A stretch of DNA of 64,000 nucleotides from Methylobacterium ajmalii (GTDB lineage Bacteria; Pseudomonadota; Alphaproteobacteria; Rhizobiales; Beijerinckiaceae). The notes beneath the pieces are model-generated. The model worked only from the letters and a program-made list of their open reading frames with translations, was not told the DNA's origin and ran no database searches. Position numbers and translations under genes: made by a program. The stretch is from assembly GCF_016613415.1 (NCBI RefSeq), contig NZ_JACWCT010000103.1, forward strand, positions 1 through 64,000. Reading direction: 5' to 3'. Of this stretch, positions 37,047-50,304 are shown one piece after another. Each line of letters starts with the position of its first letter. The stretch's first letter is position 1.

Positions 37047-38240
37047 GGCCGGCCGGCCCCGAATGCGCCCGACGGGTCGCAGGCATGGGCATGCGCGCAT
37101 CGGCCGCTGAGCGGGCCGCCGGGCGTGAATCGGCAGGGGGTCCGTCCAGCAGATCCGGTTCCGAGCGGCGCTGATCGGCCTGCTCGGCGTCGGCTTGGCG
37201 GGTTGTCGCGGCGCTCGTCGGCCCGCTCCCACCGGAGGCGTACACGGCCTTCTCGGTGATCGGATCATCGGGCTGCAATCGCGAGTCTCCGGTACCGTCC
37301 GGGTCGCCGCCGTGGTGGTGGCGACGCTTCGGCACTGGATCGGCCACATCGCGGGCTTTGGCCGCATGGGCGACATCCATCGGGTCGAGGAGGCCGCCGC
37401 CGGGCGATACGGGCCTTCGCGGCCGACCCGCCGTCACGGTGCCGGCCGGGGCAACCTCGGTCTTCGCGGATGAGACCGGCACCGTCAGCCATCGAGCAGC
37501 ACCGGCGTTTGACCGGCCTCCGCGCCTCGGCCTGATCGCGTTGTCGGAAATCGCCAGCCGGGCGCGCTCATCGACGACCCCGGCACGGCGACCGACGCGC
37601 TGAACGCCCTCCTGCCCGTTCTACGGCGCGATCACCGGTTGGAAGGGGCCGGGCGCGGAGTGAGCGTCGTCCCGGGGATCCGTCGGCACGATTCGTCGAT
37701 CATTGCGCTGCGCTTCCGGCGATGGGAAAGCCATGCCGGGCGGCCGGGCGGGCGATCCCGAAAGCGGGCGTCAGCGTCGATCGGGGCATCCTGCGATCGG
37801 CGGGGTCGCGGTAGACCGGCCGGTCGATCGCTGCGGACCCCGAATCCGCAGCGCAGATCCGGACCGCGCTTACCCGGCTCCAACGACCGTCACGACGAGA
37901 ACGTCACGACCGGAATTCCGCCCGGGAAAAGGCCGCCGAACGGGCTCCGCGAGACCGCCGGCCTCGCGGGTCGGCCGATCCCCGCGGCGGATGCCGCATG
38001 CGGAGGGACGATCGCGTGCGCGCACGGCCAGCCGCACGTGGCGCGGGTGGCATATCTTGCCGGCAGGGCGGATCGATTGGACGATCCGCCGCCCGCGTCT
38101 TCACTGGCGCCAGCGAGGACCCATGTGGGGGTGGATCGGGCGCGGGATGCGGGTGACGTTAGGGCAGAGCCGGACGAATGGCCGGCTTTGCCCGTCTCGA
38201 AGGCACGAACGGATGGGCCCGCCGCGCCGGAGTCGCGAGA
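37047..38240. other. 1.2-kb stretch without a convincing gene
   Basis: Open frames here are short, overlap each other and have no family features. A few fragments look like decayed coding sequence: a lipoprotein-signal-like A-L-I-G-L-L-G-V-G-L-A-G-C at about 37163-37200, and D-D-P-G-T-A-T-D-A-L-N-A-L-L at about 37568-37620. The latter is followed in another frame by P-F-Y-G-A-I-T-G-W-K-G. I read it as probable gene decay, in a genome that otherwise packs genes tightly. Confidence 0.4.
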
Positions 38241-38399
38241 TCAGTGGATCGATTGATCGGACTTGCGCTCGCTTTGGGCGAGCGAGGCCTCGTAGCTCTC
38301 GGCCTGGGCACGGGTCAGGCCGCTCATCAGCACGAGCGTGCCGCGATAGACCGTGTAGGTGCCGTCCTGCGTGGGCTTGACGCGAATGACGTGGGACAT
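38241..38399 (-). CDS. 52-residue hypothetical protein
   Basis: ATG 38399 is preceded by AAGGGAG at good spacing and opens a 52-codon frame. The product begins M-S-H-V-I-R-V-K-P-T, contains Y-T-V-Y-R-G-T-L-V-L-M-S-G-L and ends in a polar helix with A-E-S-Y-E-A-S-L. It has the look of a compact beta-beta-alpha domain. The AT-rich upstream region (38410-38470) could be its promoter. Family unknown. Confidence 0.55.
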   Translation of the reverse strand: MSHVIRVKPTQDGTYTVYRGTLVLMSGLTRAQAESYEASLAQSERKSDQSIH

Positions 38400-38663
38400 G
38401 CGCTGGCTCCCTTGCGCGAATCACAACTGATTTTCTTGGATTTGAACGTGACGTTAACAACTCGGGGGATGCGCGCAAGGGGGGTGAGCACGAAACCGCC
38501 CGGATCTCGACACGATCGGACCAAAGTACAGCCGCGCAAGAAAGGCCGCGGAGCCTCCTCGGCAAGGAAGACGTGAAGTTGATCACTTATGATGCAATGT
38601 TGCCGGCTTAAGAGGCAGCCGTCGACATCATGCAGAAACGATCGGAGAGCGCGTCCCCACCGT

Positions 38664-38966
38664 TCAGGACGGGGAGCGGACGCTCGAAACGTGCACCGTC
38701 GGCGCGGTCTGGGCCGAGGGTGCCAGGGTCGGCGCGCGGCCCGGCAGGGTCCACCACCCGACCGCCGAATGCACGGCGAGCGTGAGGCAGAGCAGGACCA
38801 GCATCGAGAGCGCGTGCCGGGTCATGCTCGGCTCGGCAGGGGCCGGCGCGGCCTCCGTCGTCCTCGCCGGCGCACCGTCCAGCGGTTCGGGCGCCAGCGG
38901 CAGCAGCGAGTCGTAGAACCCGGCCGGCTGGCCGGTCGCGCGGTGGAAGGGTCCAATGTTGAACAT
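38664..38966 (-). CDS. Small single-helix membrane protein (100 aa)
   Basis: ATG 38966 follows AGGAGA. The 100-residue product starts M-F-N-I-G-P-F-H-R-A-T-G, has a Pro/Ala-rich cytoplasmic part and one membrane helix at about residues 52-72 (A-L-S-M-L-V-L-L-C-L-T-L-A-V). No enzymatic motif. Strong ribosome site and topology support it being real; function unknown. Confidence 0.6.
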   Translation of the reverse strand: MFNIGPFHRATGQPAGFYDSLLPLAPEPLDGAPARTTEAAPAPAEPSMTRHALSMLVLLCLTLAVHSAVGWWTLPGRAPTLAPSAQTAPTVHVSSVRSPS

Positions 38967-39116
38967 CGGCGTCTCCTGTCGAGGCCCCTGCGACGGAGGC
39001 TATCGGAACCGCCTAAAGTTAACACCTGATGAACGACGCGCTACCCCTGATCACGAACCCGTGAACGAGCGGGCTTGTACACCAGCCGTTCAGGAAGCCG
39101 GCGTTGCGGCTTTTCC

Positions 39117-39737
39117 TCAGTCCTGTTCTCGCCCCGTCGCGACGGACGGGTCGGCGAACAGGTCGGGATGCCGCAGCCGCAGGGTCTGGAGGAGGCACAG
39201 CGTCTTCATGTCGGCGATGGCGCCGGCATCGGCCTCGGCGGCGAGCGTCGCCAGGGCAACCTCCACCACCTCGATGCTCTCGTGCTCCTCCGCCAGCCCG
39301 CCGCCGGCGCCTTCCCGGTCGGCGGCGCGGTAGGGGGCGAGGAACAGGTCCATCCGCTCGGTCGACAGGCCCGGCAGCGACCAGACCCGACCGGCGGGCT
39401 CGAGGATCGACAGCCTGAGGCCGACCTCCTCGAAGGCCTCGCGGCGCGCGCAGGCCTCCGGGTCGTCCTCCTCGCGCAGGCCCGCCGGCGCCTCGAGGAG
39501 CGAGGCGGTGCCGTCGACGAAGCAGGGCGGCGTGCGGAACTGCCGCACCAGCAGGGCGACCCGGCGCTCGCGATCGTAGGGCAGCACCGCGACCGCGGGC
39601 CCGTGATCCTCGACCTCGCGGCCGATCCGGCTGCCGTCCGGCATCCGCACCTCCGCCACGAGGTAGCGCGCCCAGCCCTCGTAGACCGTGCGCGTGCCCA
39701 TGATGCGCGGCGCGTCGTCCTGGCTGTCCCGGCTCAC
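39117..39737 (-). CDS. NUDIX hydrolase, NudK/ADP-ribose pyrophosphatase-like
   Basis: The 206-aa protein begins at GTG 39737, overlapping the tusA stop by 4 bp (GTGA). The Nudix box appears as A-G-L-R-E-E-D-D-P-E-A-C-A-R-R-E-A-F-E-E-V-G, in the variant seen in GDP-mannose pyrophosphatase NudK and ADP-sugar pyrophosphatases. The upstream V-A-V-L-P-Y-D and R-Q-F-R-T-P-P also fit this subgroup. It hydrolyses nucleoside diphosphate derivatives; exact substrate not known. Confidence 0.85.
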   Translation of the reverse strand: MSRDSQDDAPRIMGTRTVYEGWARYLVAEVRMPDGSRIGREVEDHGPAVAVLPYDRERRVALLVRQFRTPPCFVDGTASLLEAPAGLREEDDPEACARREAFEEVGLRLSILEPAGRVWSLPGLSTERMDLFLAPYRAADREGAGGGLAEEHESIEVVEVALATLAAEADAGAIADMKTLCLLQTLRLRHPDLFADPSVATGREQD

Positions 39738-40006
39738 GCGGCATCCTCCCCGGTCTCGCGATGCGGCGTCTCGCCGGTCCCGGCCCCGCGGTGGATCTCG
39801 AAGATCAGGACCCCGTCGTCCCGCAGCATCCGATCGAGGTGGTCGCCGCGCTCGCGCAGCAGGTTGGGAATGTCGATGGCCGCCATCGGGTCGGTGCAGC
39901 GTACCGACAGCCCCTCGCCCGGCGCGAGGTCGCGCAGGGCCTTGGCCGTCCGCAGGACAGGCAAGGGGCATTTGAGCCCGCGCAGATCGAGGTCGTGTCG
40001 TCGCAT
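39734..40006 (-). CDS. TusA-family sulfurtransferase
   Basis: The 90-aa protein has the TusA/SirA signature L-D-L-R-G-L-K-C-P-L-P-V-L (Cys13 as the persulfide carrier, C-P-x-P). Members donate sulfur for tRNA thiolation or molybdenum cofactor formation. Downstream and overlapping is the NUDIX gene. A molybdoenzyme gene lies 21 kb away, so a local pathway link is not shown. Confidence 0.88.
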   Translation of the reverse strand: MRRHDLDLRGLKCPLPVLRTAKALRDLAPGEGLSVRCTDPMAAIDIPNLLRERGDHLDRMLRDDGVLIFEIHRGAGTGETPHRETGEDAA

Positions 40007-40185
40007 GGTCGCCCGAGTTGCCGCACCGCGCCGCGACGGCCCTGTGCCGCCCCCTGCGACGGTTTCGTGTCGCGTGACGATGGTTGGAGCACATCCGGCC
40101 CGCACGAGAAAGCCCGGCGCGGGGGCGTCCCGCGCCGGGCTCTCCTTCTCAACCCAGCCGGCTCGGCCTGGCTGGGTTGCGCCGA

Positions 40186-40620
40186 TCAGTAGCCGTAGCC
40201 GTAGTAACCGCCGTAGGACGGGTAGCTGTAGCCGTAGGACGGGTAGCCGTAGCCGTAGCCGTAGCCGCCGACCGGGGCGTAGCCGCCGCCGTACCCGCCG
40301 TAGCCGTAGGCCGGGTAGCCATAGCCGTAGGACGAGGCCGAGCCGGCCGCGATGGCGCCGCCGATGATGCCGAGCGCCGCGCCGGCCGCCAGCGCGCCGC
40401 CGGCGCCGATGCCGCGACGGTAGCCGTAGCCGCGATAGCCACGGTAGCCGCCACCGTAGTATCCGCCGCCGCGCCAGCGCACTTGGTCGACGGTCGCGCC
40501 CGAGCCGGCGACGGCGGCCGAGGTGGCGGCCGGCAGCGGGGCGGCCTGCGCCCCGACGGTGCCGGCGGTGAGGGCGGCGGCGGCGCCGGCCGCGAGGGCG
40601 AGGGTGGTGATGCGCGACAT
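40186..40620 (-). CDS. Exported Gly/Tyr-rich repeat protein
   Basis: The 144-aa protein has a signal peptide (M-S-R-I-T-T-L-A-L-A-A-G, cleavage near A-Q-A-A) and then a Gly/Tyr-rich region with repeated Y-G-Y-G-Y-P and G-G-Y-x-G motifs. A hydrophobic Gly/Ala segment (about 80-98) is reminiscent of glycine-zipper proteins. It is probably surface or periplasmic; low complexity prevents a family call. The repeats make this locus prone to slippage. Confidence 0.7.
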   Translation of the reverse strand: MSRITTLALAAGAAAALTAGTVGAQAAPLPAATSAAVAGSGATVDQVRWRGGGYYGGGYRGYRGYGYRRGIGAGGALAAGAALGIIGGAIAAGSASSYGYGYPAYGYGGYGGGYAPVGGYGYGYGYPSYGYSYPSYGGYYGYGY

Positions 40621-40854
40621 GTCTGCGTCTCTCCAAGCGTCTGAGGAACGTGCCTCGTAGGCCTCAAGAACGGGCAAGGGGCCGGGTCTGTTCCAGGATC
40701 GGGAGAGAAGAATTGACCGTCCGTCAGGCGGCCCCGGTCGCGCTTACGGTTAGCCGGCGCCAGGGGATCGACTGGGGCGACGGTACGGAACCGGCGATTT
40801 AAGCTTGAGCATAAGCCCGGCGCGCGTCCCGCGCCGGGCCGGTAGACCGGGCGG

Positions 40855-42222
40855 TCAGAAGGCGCAGGCGCCGAAGACCGGATCGACCGAGCCGTTCCAG
40901 GGCCCGTGATAGAGCGCCAGCAGATCCTCGGCCCGGGTCCGCGTCGCCGCGATGGCCTGGAGGGGGGCGAGATGGAGCGTCTCGTCGCGGCCTTGCGCGT
41001 CGCGGCGCGCCCGCGCCTTGAGGCCGGCTTCGGCGAGCGCCAGCGCGTCGCGGGCCAGCTCGCGCAGGGTGCGCTTGCCGGCCGGCGCGTCGAGGCCGAG
41101 GCGCGGCGCCTCGGCGCGCATCGTCTCGCGCTCCTCGGCCGAGAGCTCGCGCACCAGCTGCCAGGCGCCGTCGAGCGCGCCCTGGTCGTAGTAGAGCCCG
41201 GTCCAGAACGCGGCCTGCGCGGCGATCATCGCGGCATCGCCGACATCGGCGCCGCGCATCTCCAGGAAGCGCTTGAGGCGCACCTCCGGGAAGGCGGTCG
41301 AGGCGTGGTTGGCCCAGTCCGACACCGTGGCGCGCTCGCCCGGCAGGGCGGAAAGCCGCCCTGCCATCAGGTCGCGGAACGAGGCGCCGCTGACGTCGTG
41401 ATAGGTCTCGCCGCGCTTGACGAAGTACATCGGCATGTCGAGGAGCCAGTCCGCGTAGGCCTCGTAGCCGAAGCCGTCGTCGAACGCGAAGGGCAGCATG
41501 CCGGTGCGGTCGCGGTCGGTGTCGCGCCAGATCTCGGAGCGGCGCGACAGGAAGCCGTTCGGCTTGCCGTCGGTGAAGGGCGAGTTGGCGAAGAGCGCGG
41601 TCGCCACCGGCTGCAGCGCCAGCCCGACCCGCATCTTCGTCACCATGTCGGCCTCGGACGCGAAGTCGAGGTTCACCTGCACGGTGGCGGTGCGCAGCAT
41701 CATGTCGAGGCCGAGCGAGCCGACCTTGGGCATGTAGCCCTTCATGATGCGGTAGCGGCTCTTCGGCATCACGGGCGTTTCCTCCCGCGTCCATTTCGGG
41801 CTCATGCCGAGGGTGAGGAAGCCGATGCCGAGGGGATCGGCGGTCCGGCCCACGGCGTCGAGGTGCTGGCTCAGCTCGTGGGCGGTGGCATGCACGTCCG
41901 GCAGCGGCGCCCCCGAGAGCTCGAACTGGCCGCCGGGCTCGAGCGAGATCGCGCCGCCGCCCTCGACCGCGGACAGCCCGATCACCCGGCCCGCATCCTC
42001 GATCGTCTCCCAGCCGGTGAGCCCCCGCAGGCCCTCCAGCAGGGCCTCGATCCCGTTCTCGCCCTCGTAGGGCACCGGCGCGTGGTCGGCGCGGTAGAAC
42101 GGGACCTTCTCGTGCTCGGTCCCGATGGCGAAGGCGTCGTGCGGTTTCTCGCCCGCCGAAAACCACTCGATCAGCTCGGACCGCGCACTGAGCGGGGTCG
42201 CGTCGGACACGTCGCGCGCCAT
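40855..42222 (-). CDS. gshA: Glutamate-cysteine ligase, plant/alphaproteobacterial type
   Basis: The 455-aa protein catalyses the first step of glutathione synthesis. It matches the GCS2-type family: I-G-T-E-H-E-K near residue 33, E-P-G-G-Q-F-E-L-S-G near 95, M-M-L-R-T-A-T-V-Q-V-N-L-D-F near 177 and the W-x-x-H-x-S-T-A-F-P-E-V-R-L-K region. Length is typical. ATG 42222 follows GAGGTGG. Confidence 0.95.
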   Translation of the reverse strand: MARDVSDATPLSARSELIEWFSAGEKPHDAFAIGTEHEKVPFYRADHAPVPYEGENGIEALLEGLRGLTGWETIEDAGRVIGLSAVEGGGAISLEPGGQFELSGAPLPDVHATAHELSQHLDAVGRTADPLGIGFLTLGMSPKWTREETPVMPKSRYRIMKGYMPKVGSLGLDMMLRTATVQVNLDFASEADMVTKMRVGLALQPVATALFANSPFTDGKPNGFLSRRSEIWRDTDRDRTGMLPFAFDDGFGYEAYADWLLDMPMYFVKRGETYHDVSGASFRDLMAGRLSALPGERATVSDWANHASTAFPEVRLKRFLEMRGADVGDAAMIAAQAAFWTGLYYDQGALDGAWQLVRELSAEERETMRAEAPRLGLDAPAGKRTLRELARDALALAEAGLKARARRDAQGRDETLHLAPLQAIAATRTRAEDLLALYHGPWNGSVDPVFGACAF

Positions 42223-42437
42223 GCGCCACCTCGTGCTTGAAGAACGAAAAACCGATGATGCCGGCGGGCGCGCGGCCCACCGCCAAGGTTGCGCCTAAAT
42301 AGGCCGCGGACGACCTACCCGCAACGCGACCGACCGCATACCCCCGGAGACCCATCCCCGCGACACATGCGTCCGGGGTGGCGGTGCCCCGTCAACGCTC
42401 CGTTCACCACCGCGACCGGATTCGGCCCCGGCCCCCT

Positions 42438-42466
42438 TTGACATGGAACAAAACAAGAACAAACAT
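42438..42466 (+). promoter_or_regulatory. Candidate promoter of the 34-aa membrane protein
   Basis: A perfect TTGACA -35 element (42438-42443) is followed after 17 bp by a weak -10 (AAACAT, 42461-42466). The SOS box at 42446-42460 fills the spacer, the ideal position for LexA repression. The small gene's Shine-Dalgarno begins about 10 bp after the expected transcription start. Confidence 0.55.
42446..42460 (+). promoter_or_regulatory. LexA-binding SOS box (GAAC-N7-GAAC)
   Basis: The sequence GAACAAAACAAGAAC is an exact match to the alphaproteobacterial LexA direct repeat GTTC-N7-GTTC read on the opposite strand. It overlaps a TTGACA promoter 30 bp upstream of a small membrane protein gene. 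Confidence 0.75.
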
Positions 42467-42490
42467 ACGGGCGTCGAAAGGGGACAGACC

Positions 42491-42595
42491 ATGAACATAC
42501 GCAAGATCCTCCTCGCTGTCACGGAGGTCGCTTCGATGGGCCTGCTCACCGGCGCGGTGGTGCTGTGGGCGGTGGCGCTCTCGCCGATGCACTGA
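42491..42595 (+). CDS. 34-residue single-helix membrane protein, SOS-regulated (SidA-like role possible)
   Basis: The ATG at 42491 lies 7 nt after AAGGGGA and opens a 34-codon frame: M-N-I-R-K-I-L-L at the start, then one hydrophobic helix of about 20 residues (about 13-30), ending S-P-M-H. It is too short for routine gene calling. An SOS box overlaps its promoter. In Caulobacter the 29-aa membrane protein SidA is SOS-induced and blocks division through FtsW/FtsN; size, topology and control agree, but I cannot claim sequence homology. dnaE starts 153 bp downstream and could be partly co-transcribed. Confidence 0.7.
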   Translation: MNIRKILLAVTEVASMGLLTGAVVLWAVALSPMH

Positions 42596-42748
42596 GCCGA
42601 CCCGGCTTTGCGCGCCGTGGCCCACGGGCCACGGCCCGGGTCGTTCGGCCCGAATCCGGTGGATTTCGCGCCGGTGGTGCGCCGGCAGCCGTGACTCTTA
42701 AGGCCTCGGGGGGAATCCTGCCGCGCTCATGTCAGCGCGAGAGTCGCC

Positions 42749-46285
<3,537 letters not shown>

Positions 46286-46651
46286 GGGGTTCTAGGAGCC
46301 CGCGAGAACGACTCTCGTCTATCGGGTCCATTGCGGCAGCGCGCGACGGCAGCGCCTTCGGCCTGGTGAATGTTCGGTACCGGTTCTTGGATGGCTTCTT
46401 GAATCGGTTCAAGGCAGTGCCGCCTCCGAACTGGCCGTCATGGGAATAGCTTTGTGGAACGCTGCTCCGCGCAGCACCGGCAAGTTCCAGGCTTATCTCT
46501 AACTTAGAGCACTTCACGATCGCGGTGCAATCGCGAAGCTCTCTAGGTCTGTAATTTTGCCGGATTTTCTGCGACGAAGCGGTATCTGCTTAGTCGCAGA
46601 AAATGCTCTAATCATGCCCCGTCGTGGCTCGGGCGACGTGCGTCGATGGAG
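46286..46651. other. Intergenic region between dnaE and the polysaccharide genes
   Basis: These 366 bp separate convergent genes. Bases 46286-46500 show nothing recognisable. Bases 46504-46611 are a dispersed repeat listed separately. Confidence 0.5.
46504..46611 (-). repeat. Dispersed palindromic repeat, copy 1
   Basis: About 108 bp, made of two stem-loops. Read on the minus strand, it starts AGAGCATTTTCTGCGAC and ends in a GAGAGCTTCGCGATTGCACC-type arm, and aligns along its length with the element at 58584-58687 on the plus strand. This AGAGCATTTTC family is common in Hyphomicrobiales intergenic DNA. Confidence 0.8.
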
Positions 46652-48900
46652 TCATCGACGGGTCGTCGTCTTCGCGGCGTGGCCGGCTTGCCGCCCCCGC
46701 ACTGTCGCGTTGTTCTGGGCCAGGCGTCGCGTGAGGGCCTCTCGGCTGATACCCCGCGACATCGCGTAGGATTCGTCGCGGTGCTTCATCCCGGTGATCG
46801 CCCCGACCTCGTCCGGATGCAGTGAGAGCCCGAATTCCTCGGCCCAGAACGCCCCCTCAGTGGCCGAGACCGAGAACTGCCGTTCAGTCGGGAAATCGTG
46901 GGAATGATAGACCACGGCGCTATCGACATAGGCTTTCTGGAAGCCGAGCTTGAGCATCTCGAACGCCCAGACCTGATCCTCGCCCCACTCCACCTCCGGA
47001 TAGGGGATTTCCTGCCAGACCGCGCGGGCCATAGCGGAGTTGTTGTCCGAGTAGAACATCAGGGTCGCCCACCACGCGACACTGCCCGGATGGATCCAGC
47101 TCGGGAGGCCAATGTCGAGGTCCACGACCGGCGATATCAGAGCGAGCTGATCGAAATGCTCCTTCATGTCGCGCCGCGTGAAGGGATCGTGCTCCGGATA
47201 GGCCTCGTGGCGGCCGATCACCCCCGCGACCCGCGGGCCCATCGCGAAGCCGCCGATGAGGTTGGCGAGCCAATGCTCGTCCTTGGGACGGGCATCCTGA
47301 GTGAGCACCGCCACGTACTCGCCCTCGGTCTGCGAGATGGCGTAGTTGCGCGTCCGGCCATGCTGGAACTCACTGTTGGGGATGGTCTCGAGGCGGATCC
47401 CCCGGTCGGCATAGCGCCGGACGAGGTCGCAGGTTTGGTCCCGTGAGCCGCTATCGACGACCAGCACGTCGTAGGCGAAGTCGCAGGACTGGCGAGCTAG
47501 CATGTCGAGAACCGGTCCGAACGCTTCGCCGGCGTTGTAGGACGGGATCACGATCGAGGCCTTCCTGCGGTTGACGAGGGCGGGGGCACGCGCCAGCACT
47601 GTCCCAGCATCGATCGGACGGCTGCCGACCTGCTCCAGGCGCTCCAACAGCGCGGATTCGACCCGGCGCGCGCTCGTCTCCCACGACAGGCCCGACACGT
47701 AGGTCAGACCGGCTGCCACCTGGGCCGCCCGCTTCGCAGGATCCTTCGCCAGGGCCTCGATGCAGGCGGCGATGGCGGATGGTACAGGCTTGGCGAGCGA
47801 TACCTCGTCACCCGAGAATACCGCGCGCGTGCTCGGCACGTCGAGCTCCACCAGGGGCAGTCCACAGGCCATCATCTCCAGGGGAACCAAAGAATAGTTC
47901 GTAGCCGAGAAGACGATGCCGATATCGGAACAGCGGTAGAGGTCGCTCAGTCCCTCGCTAGACAGGATGCCATGATTGACGAACGGGAACTGGATCTCGC
48001 TGACGTCGAGATCGTCCTGGCCGAACAGGTGGACCTCAATGCCGGGAAGGCGCTGCGCCAGGTCGTTCAGCGCCGCGATCCCAAGGCGTACGGCGCGCCT
48101 CGGCGTATAGCCTCGCGCGTAGAAGGCGATTTTGATCGCCTGCGACGGAGCCGCAATGTTCGGGCGTGGGAAGTAGATGTCGTGGTCGACGGCGAGGTCC
48201 CAAGCGCGTGCCCAGATCCCGCGCTCCTCCATCAACTGTTGCAGCCAGCGCCCGGCAGCGAGGCAGGAGAAGCCGAAATCGTAGGTGAGTTCGGCGATCT
48301 GCTGGATCTCACCGGCCGGGTAGAAAGCTGGCTCATAATCCTGCACGAAGTAGAAGCGTTCCTGGAACGCGGCGGCGGTCGCAGCCGGGAAGGCGGTCCA
48401 GCAATCCGTGGCGATCAGTACGTCGCCCGAGAGCTGTCGCGTATCGTCGGGCAAGAACAGGACGTTCACCCGATCGCCGATCGGCTGATACCACTCCCGA
48501 ATCCTGGACTTGGCATGCGCCTGGTCTCTGAAATGCACTGCGTTCTGGAGCCAGATCGTCTGCCGGTGGCCGAAGGTTTCGAGGAACCGGACCATTCGGA
48601 AAATCGACATGTGTCCGCCTGCGCCGGGGCTGCCGAAGCTCGGGACGATCCAGTGGATGTTCAGGCTGCGCGGGTCGTGCCGACGGTAGCGCGGCCGGAG
48701 CGGAACAAGTTCCTCGCGCGCCACCAGCGGGGTATCCCGCGGCCAGCGCTTCGCGATCGGCGCTCCGGCATTCCGCATCGGTGGGGACTGAACGCTCGGA
48801 GGCGGCAGGCGGTGACGGGTTTTTGTCGCGTAGCGCAGCGGCCGGTACCCCCCGGCGGCGATGAACAGGCCGATGATCCGCTCCAGCGCGTGTGCGAAGT
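46652..48900 (-). pseudogene. Large glycosyltransferase, 3' part (WsaF-like GT4 plus GT2 domains), out of frame with its 5' part
   Basis: This is the downstream portion of one split gene. It encodes A-H-A-L-E-R-I-I-G-L-F at its N-terminal edge, then a rhamnosyltransferase WsaF-like domain (I-H-W-I-V-P-S-F-G-S-P-G-A-G-G-H-M-S, and F-V-Q-D-Y-E-P-A-F-Y-P), then a GT2 domain (S-I-V-I-P-S-Y-N-A-G, D-S-G-S-R-D-Q-T, W-G-E-D-Q-V-W). Together they suggest rhamnan or O-antigen assembly in the cytoplasm. The frame is open upstream to a GTG at 48988, but codons before about 48900 do not make sense. Reading continues from the 5' part only after adding one base near 48902-48904. Confidence 0.75.
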
Positions 48901-50304
48901 TCCCTCGACGTGTCCCGCTTCCTCCTCGAAGGCGGCGCCGTCCTTCAGGATCTCGGCGAGCGGGAGGATGGCCTTCGTCCTGTACCACGCCATTGAGCCC
49001 GCAGGATAATCCCGCTGGTCGACGGAGCGTGGAAAGATGTCATGCGATTTTAGGAAATCTTCGATGGTCCGGCTGTTGTACTCGACCTCCATGAATTGTT
49101 TAATCTGGAAGTAATTGTTGGGATAGACGGCGCCTACCTTTTCATCGGCCGCGAAGGCGGACACGACCCGCGCCACAAGGCTGGCATCACCCAGAAGGCT
49201 GTCGAGCAGGTAGCGCCGCCACGCCGCTCCCCAGGCGATGTGCGGGCTAACCTTGGTATGCAGATGGCCGACCACGTCGAAGCGGGACCAGACATCGGCG
49301 CAGTCGACCAGGAACGGCTTGAGATCGCGCCCGATATTGGCGACGACACGCACCTCGTGCGACTGCAGCAGCCCTTCGCGCTGCAGCAGGTTTTCTACGT
49401 AGGTCGCATCCGCCTTCGTCACCGCCGTGACTAAGATGTGCGCTGAATGCGGCAGGTTGTGCAACCCAGGCAGAAACTCCTGGAACAATTCCGGGTAGTA
49501 GCAATGGACGTGAAGGCAGAGCGACAGCTTGTCATCGCCTGCAATCACTACATCGTCGAGGACGATCTGGTGGTCCGGATGCGTCGTATGGCCGGCCTTG
49601 CGGCCGTAATTCACGTAATGTAACAGTGGGTTATCGTGCTGCTGCGCGCCACGCAGGTAACGGCGGCGATAGTATTGCGTATCGAAGTTCGGCGCAAGGT
49701 CGCGGTTCTCACCGTATCCGTGATCCATGTAATGATCGAACGGATCGTAGCCGGCCCAGCTCGCCTCATCATTCATCGAGACGTAGAAAGTTTCGTCGAA
49801 CAGCGCACGACACTGGGCGACGATGTCTGGATCCGAGCGCCACCCAGCCTGCGATAGTGGTGCGGTGAAGGTCTGGGCCGGCGCCGTGGTCTGATACCGG
49901 CCGTAGAGGCGCAGGCAGACCGCCGCCGCGTCGACACCGGGCTCCGCGGCCTCGGGGTGCGAGGCGGTGAAGGCCGGGACATCGAACTTCGGGTCTGGCT
50001 GACGCTTCTCTGCCGCGCCGTGGCGGAGATAGTGGATGAGTGGATTGGCATCCGAATTCGACACGTCGCGGTACTGCGCGCGATAGTAACGTGTATCGAA
50101 ATACGGCGACGGATTGAGACCTGCCCTCCAACCGGTCCTGCAGTAATGCTCGGCTGCATCAACCGAATCGTCGATGTTGGCAGCAATACGGTAGAACACT
50201 TCGTCGAAATAGACAGTGCCTGCAATTTCGGCGGCTTCACGCCGAATCTTAACGTCTTTATTGCCTGCCTTATTTAGGCGACGGAGAATAGTTGTGATTT
50301 GCAT
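48661..50304 (-). pseudogene. Large glycosyltransferase, 5' part (RgpF rhamnan-synthesis domain), frameshifted
   Basis: The frame starts at ATG 50304 and runs 547 codons, but only the first about 468 belong to the protein. It has repeated F-D-x-x-Y-Y-R-x-x-Y motifs (residues about 65-230) seen in many alphaproteobacterial glycosyltransferases, then an RgpF domain (S-L-C-L-H-V-H-C-Y-Y, G-R-D-L-K-P-F-L, G-H-L-H-T-K, Y-P-N-N-Y). After F-E-E-E-A-G-H-V-E-G the frame turns to nonsense. The homologous continuation is in the -1 frame; total length with one base restored would be exactly 1217 residues. Confidence 0.78.
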
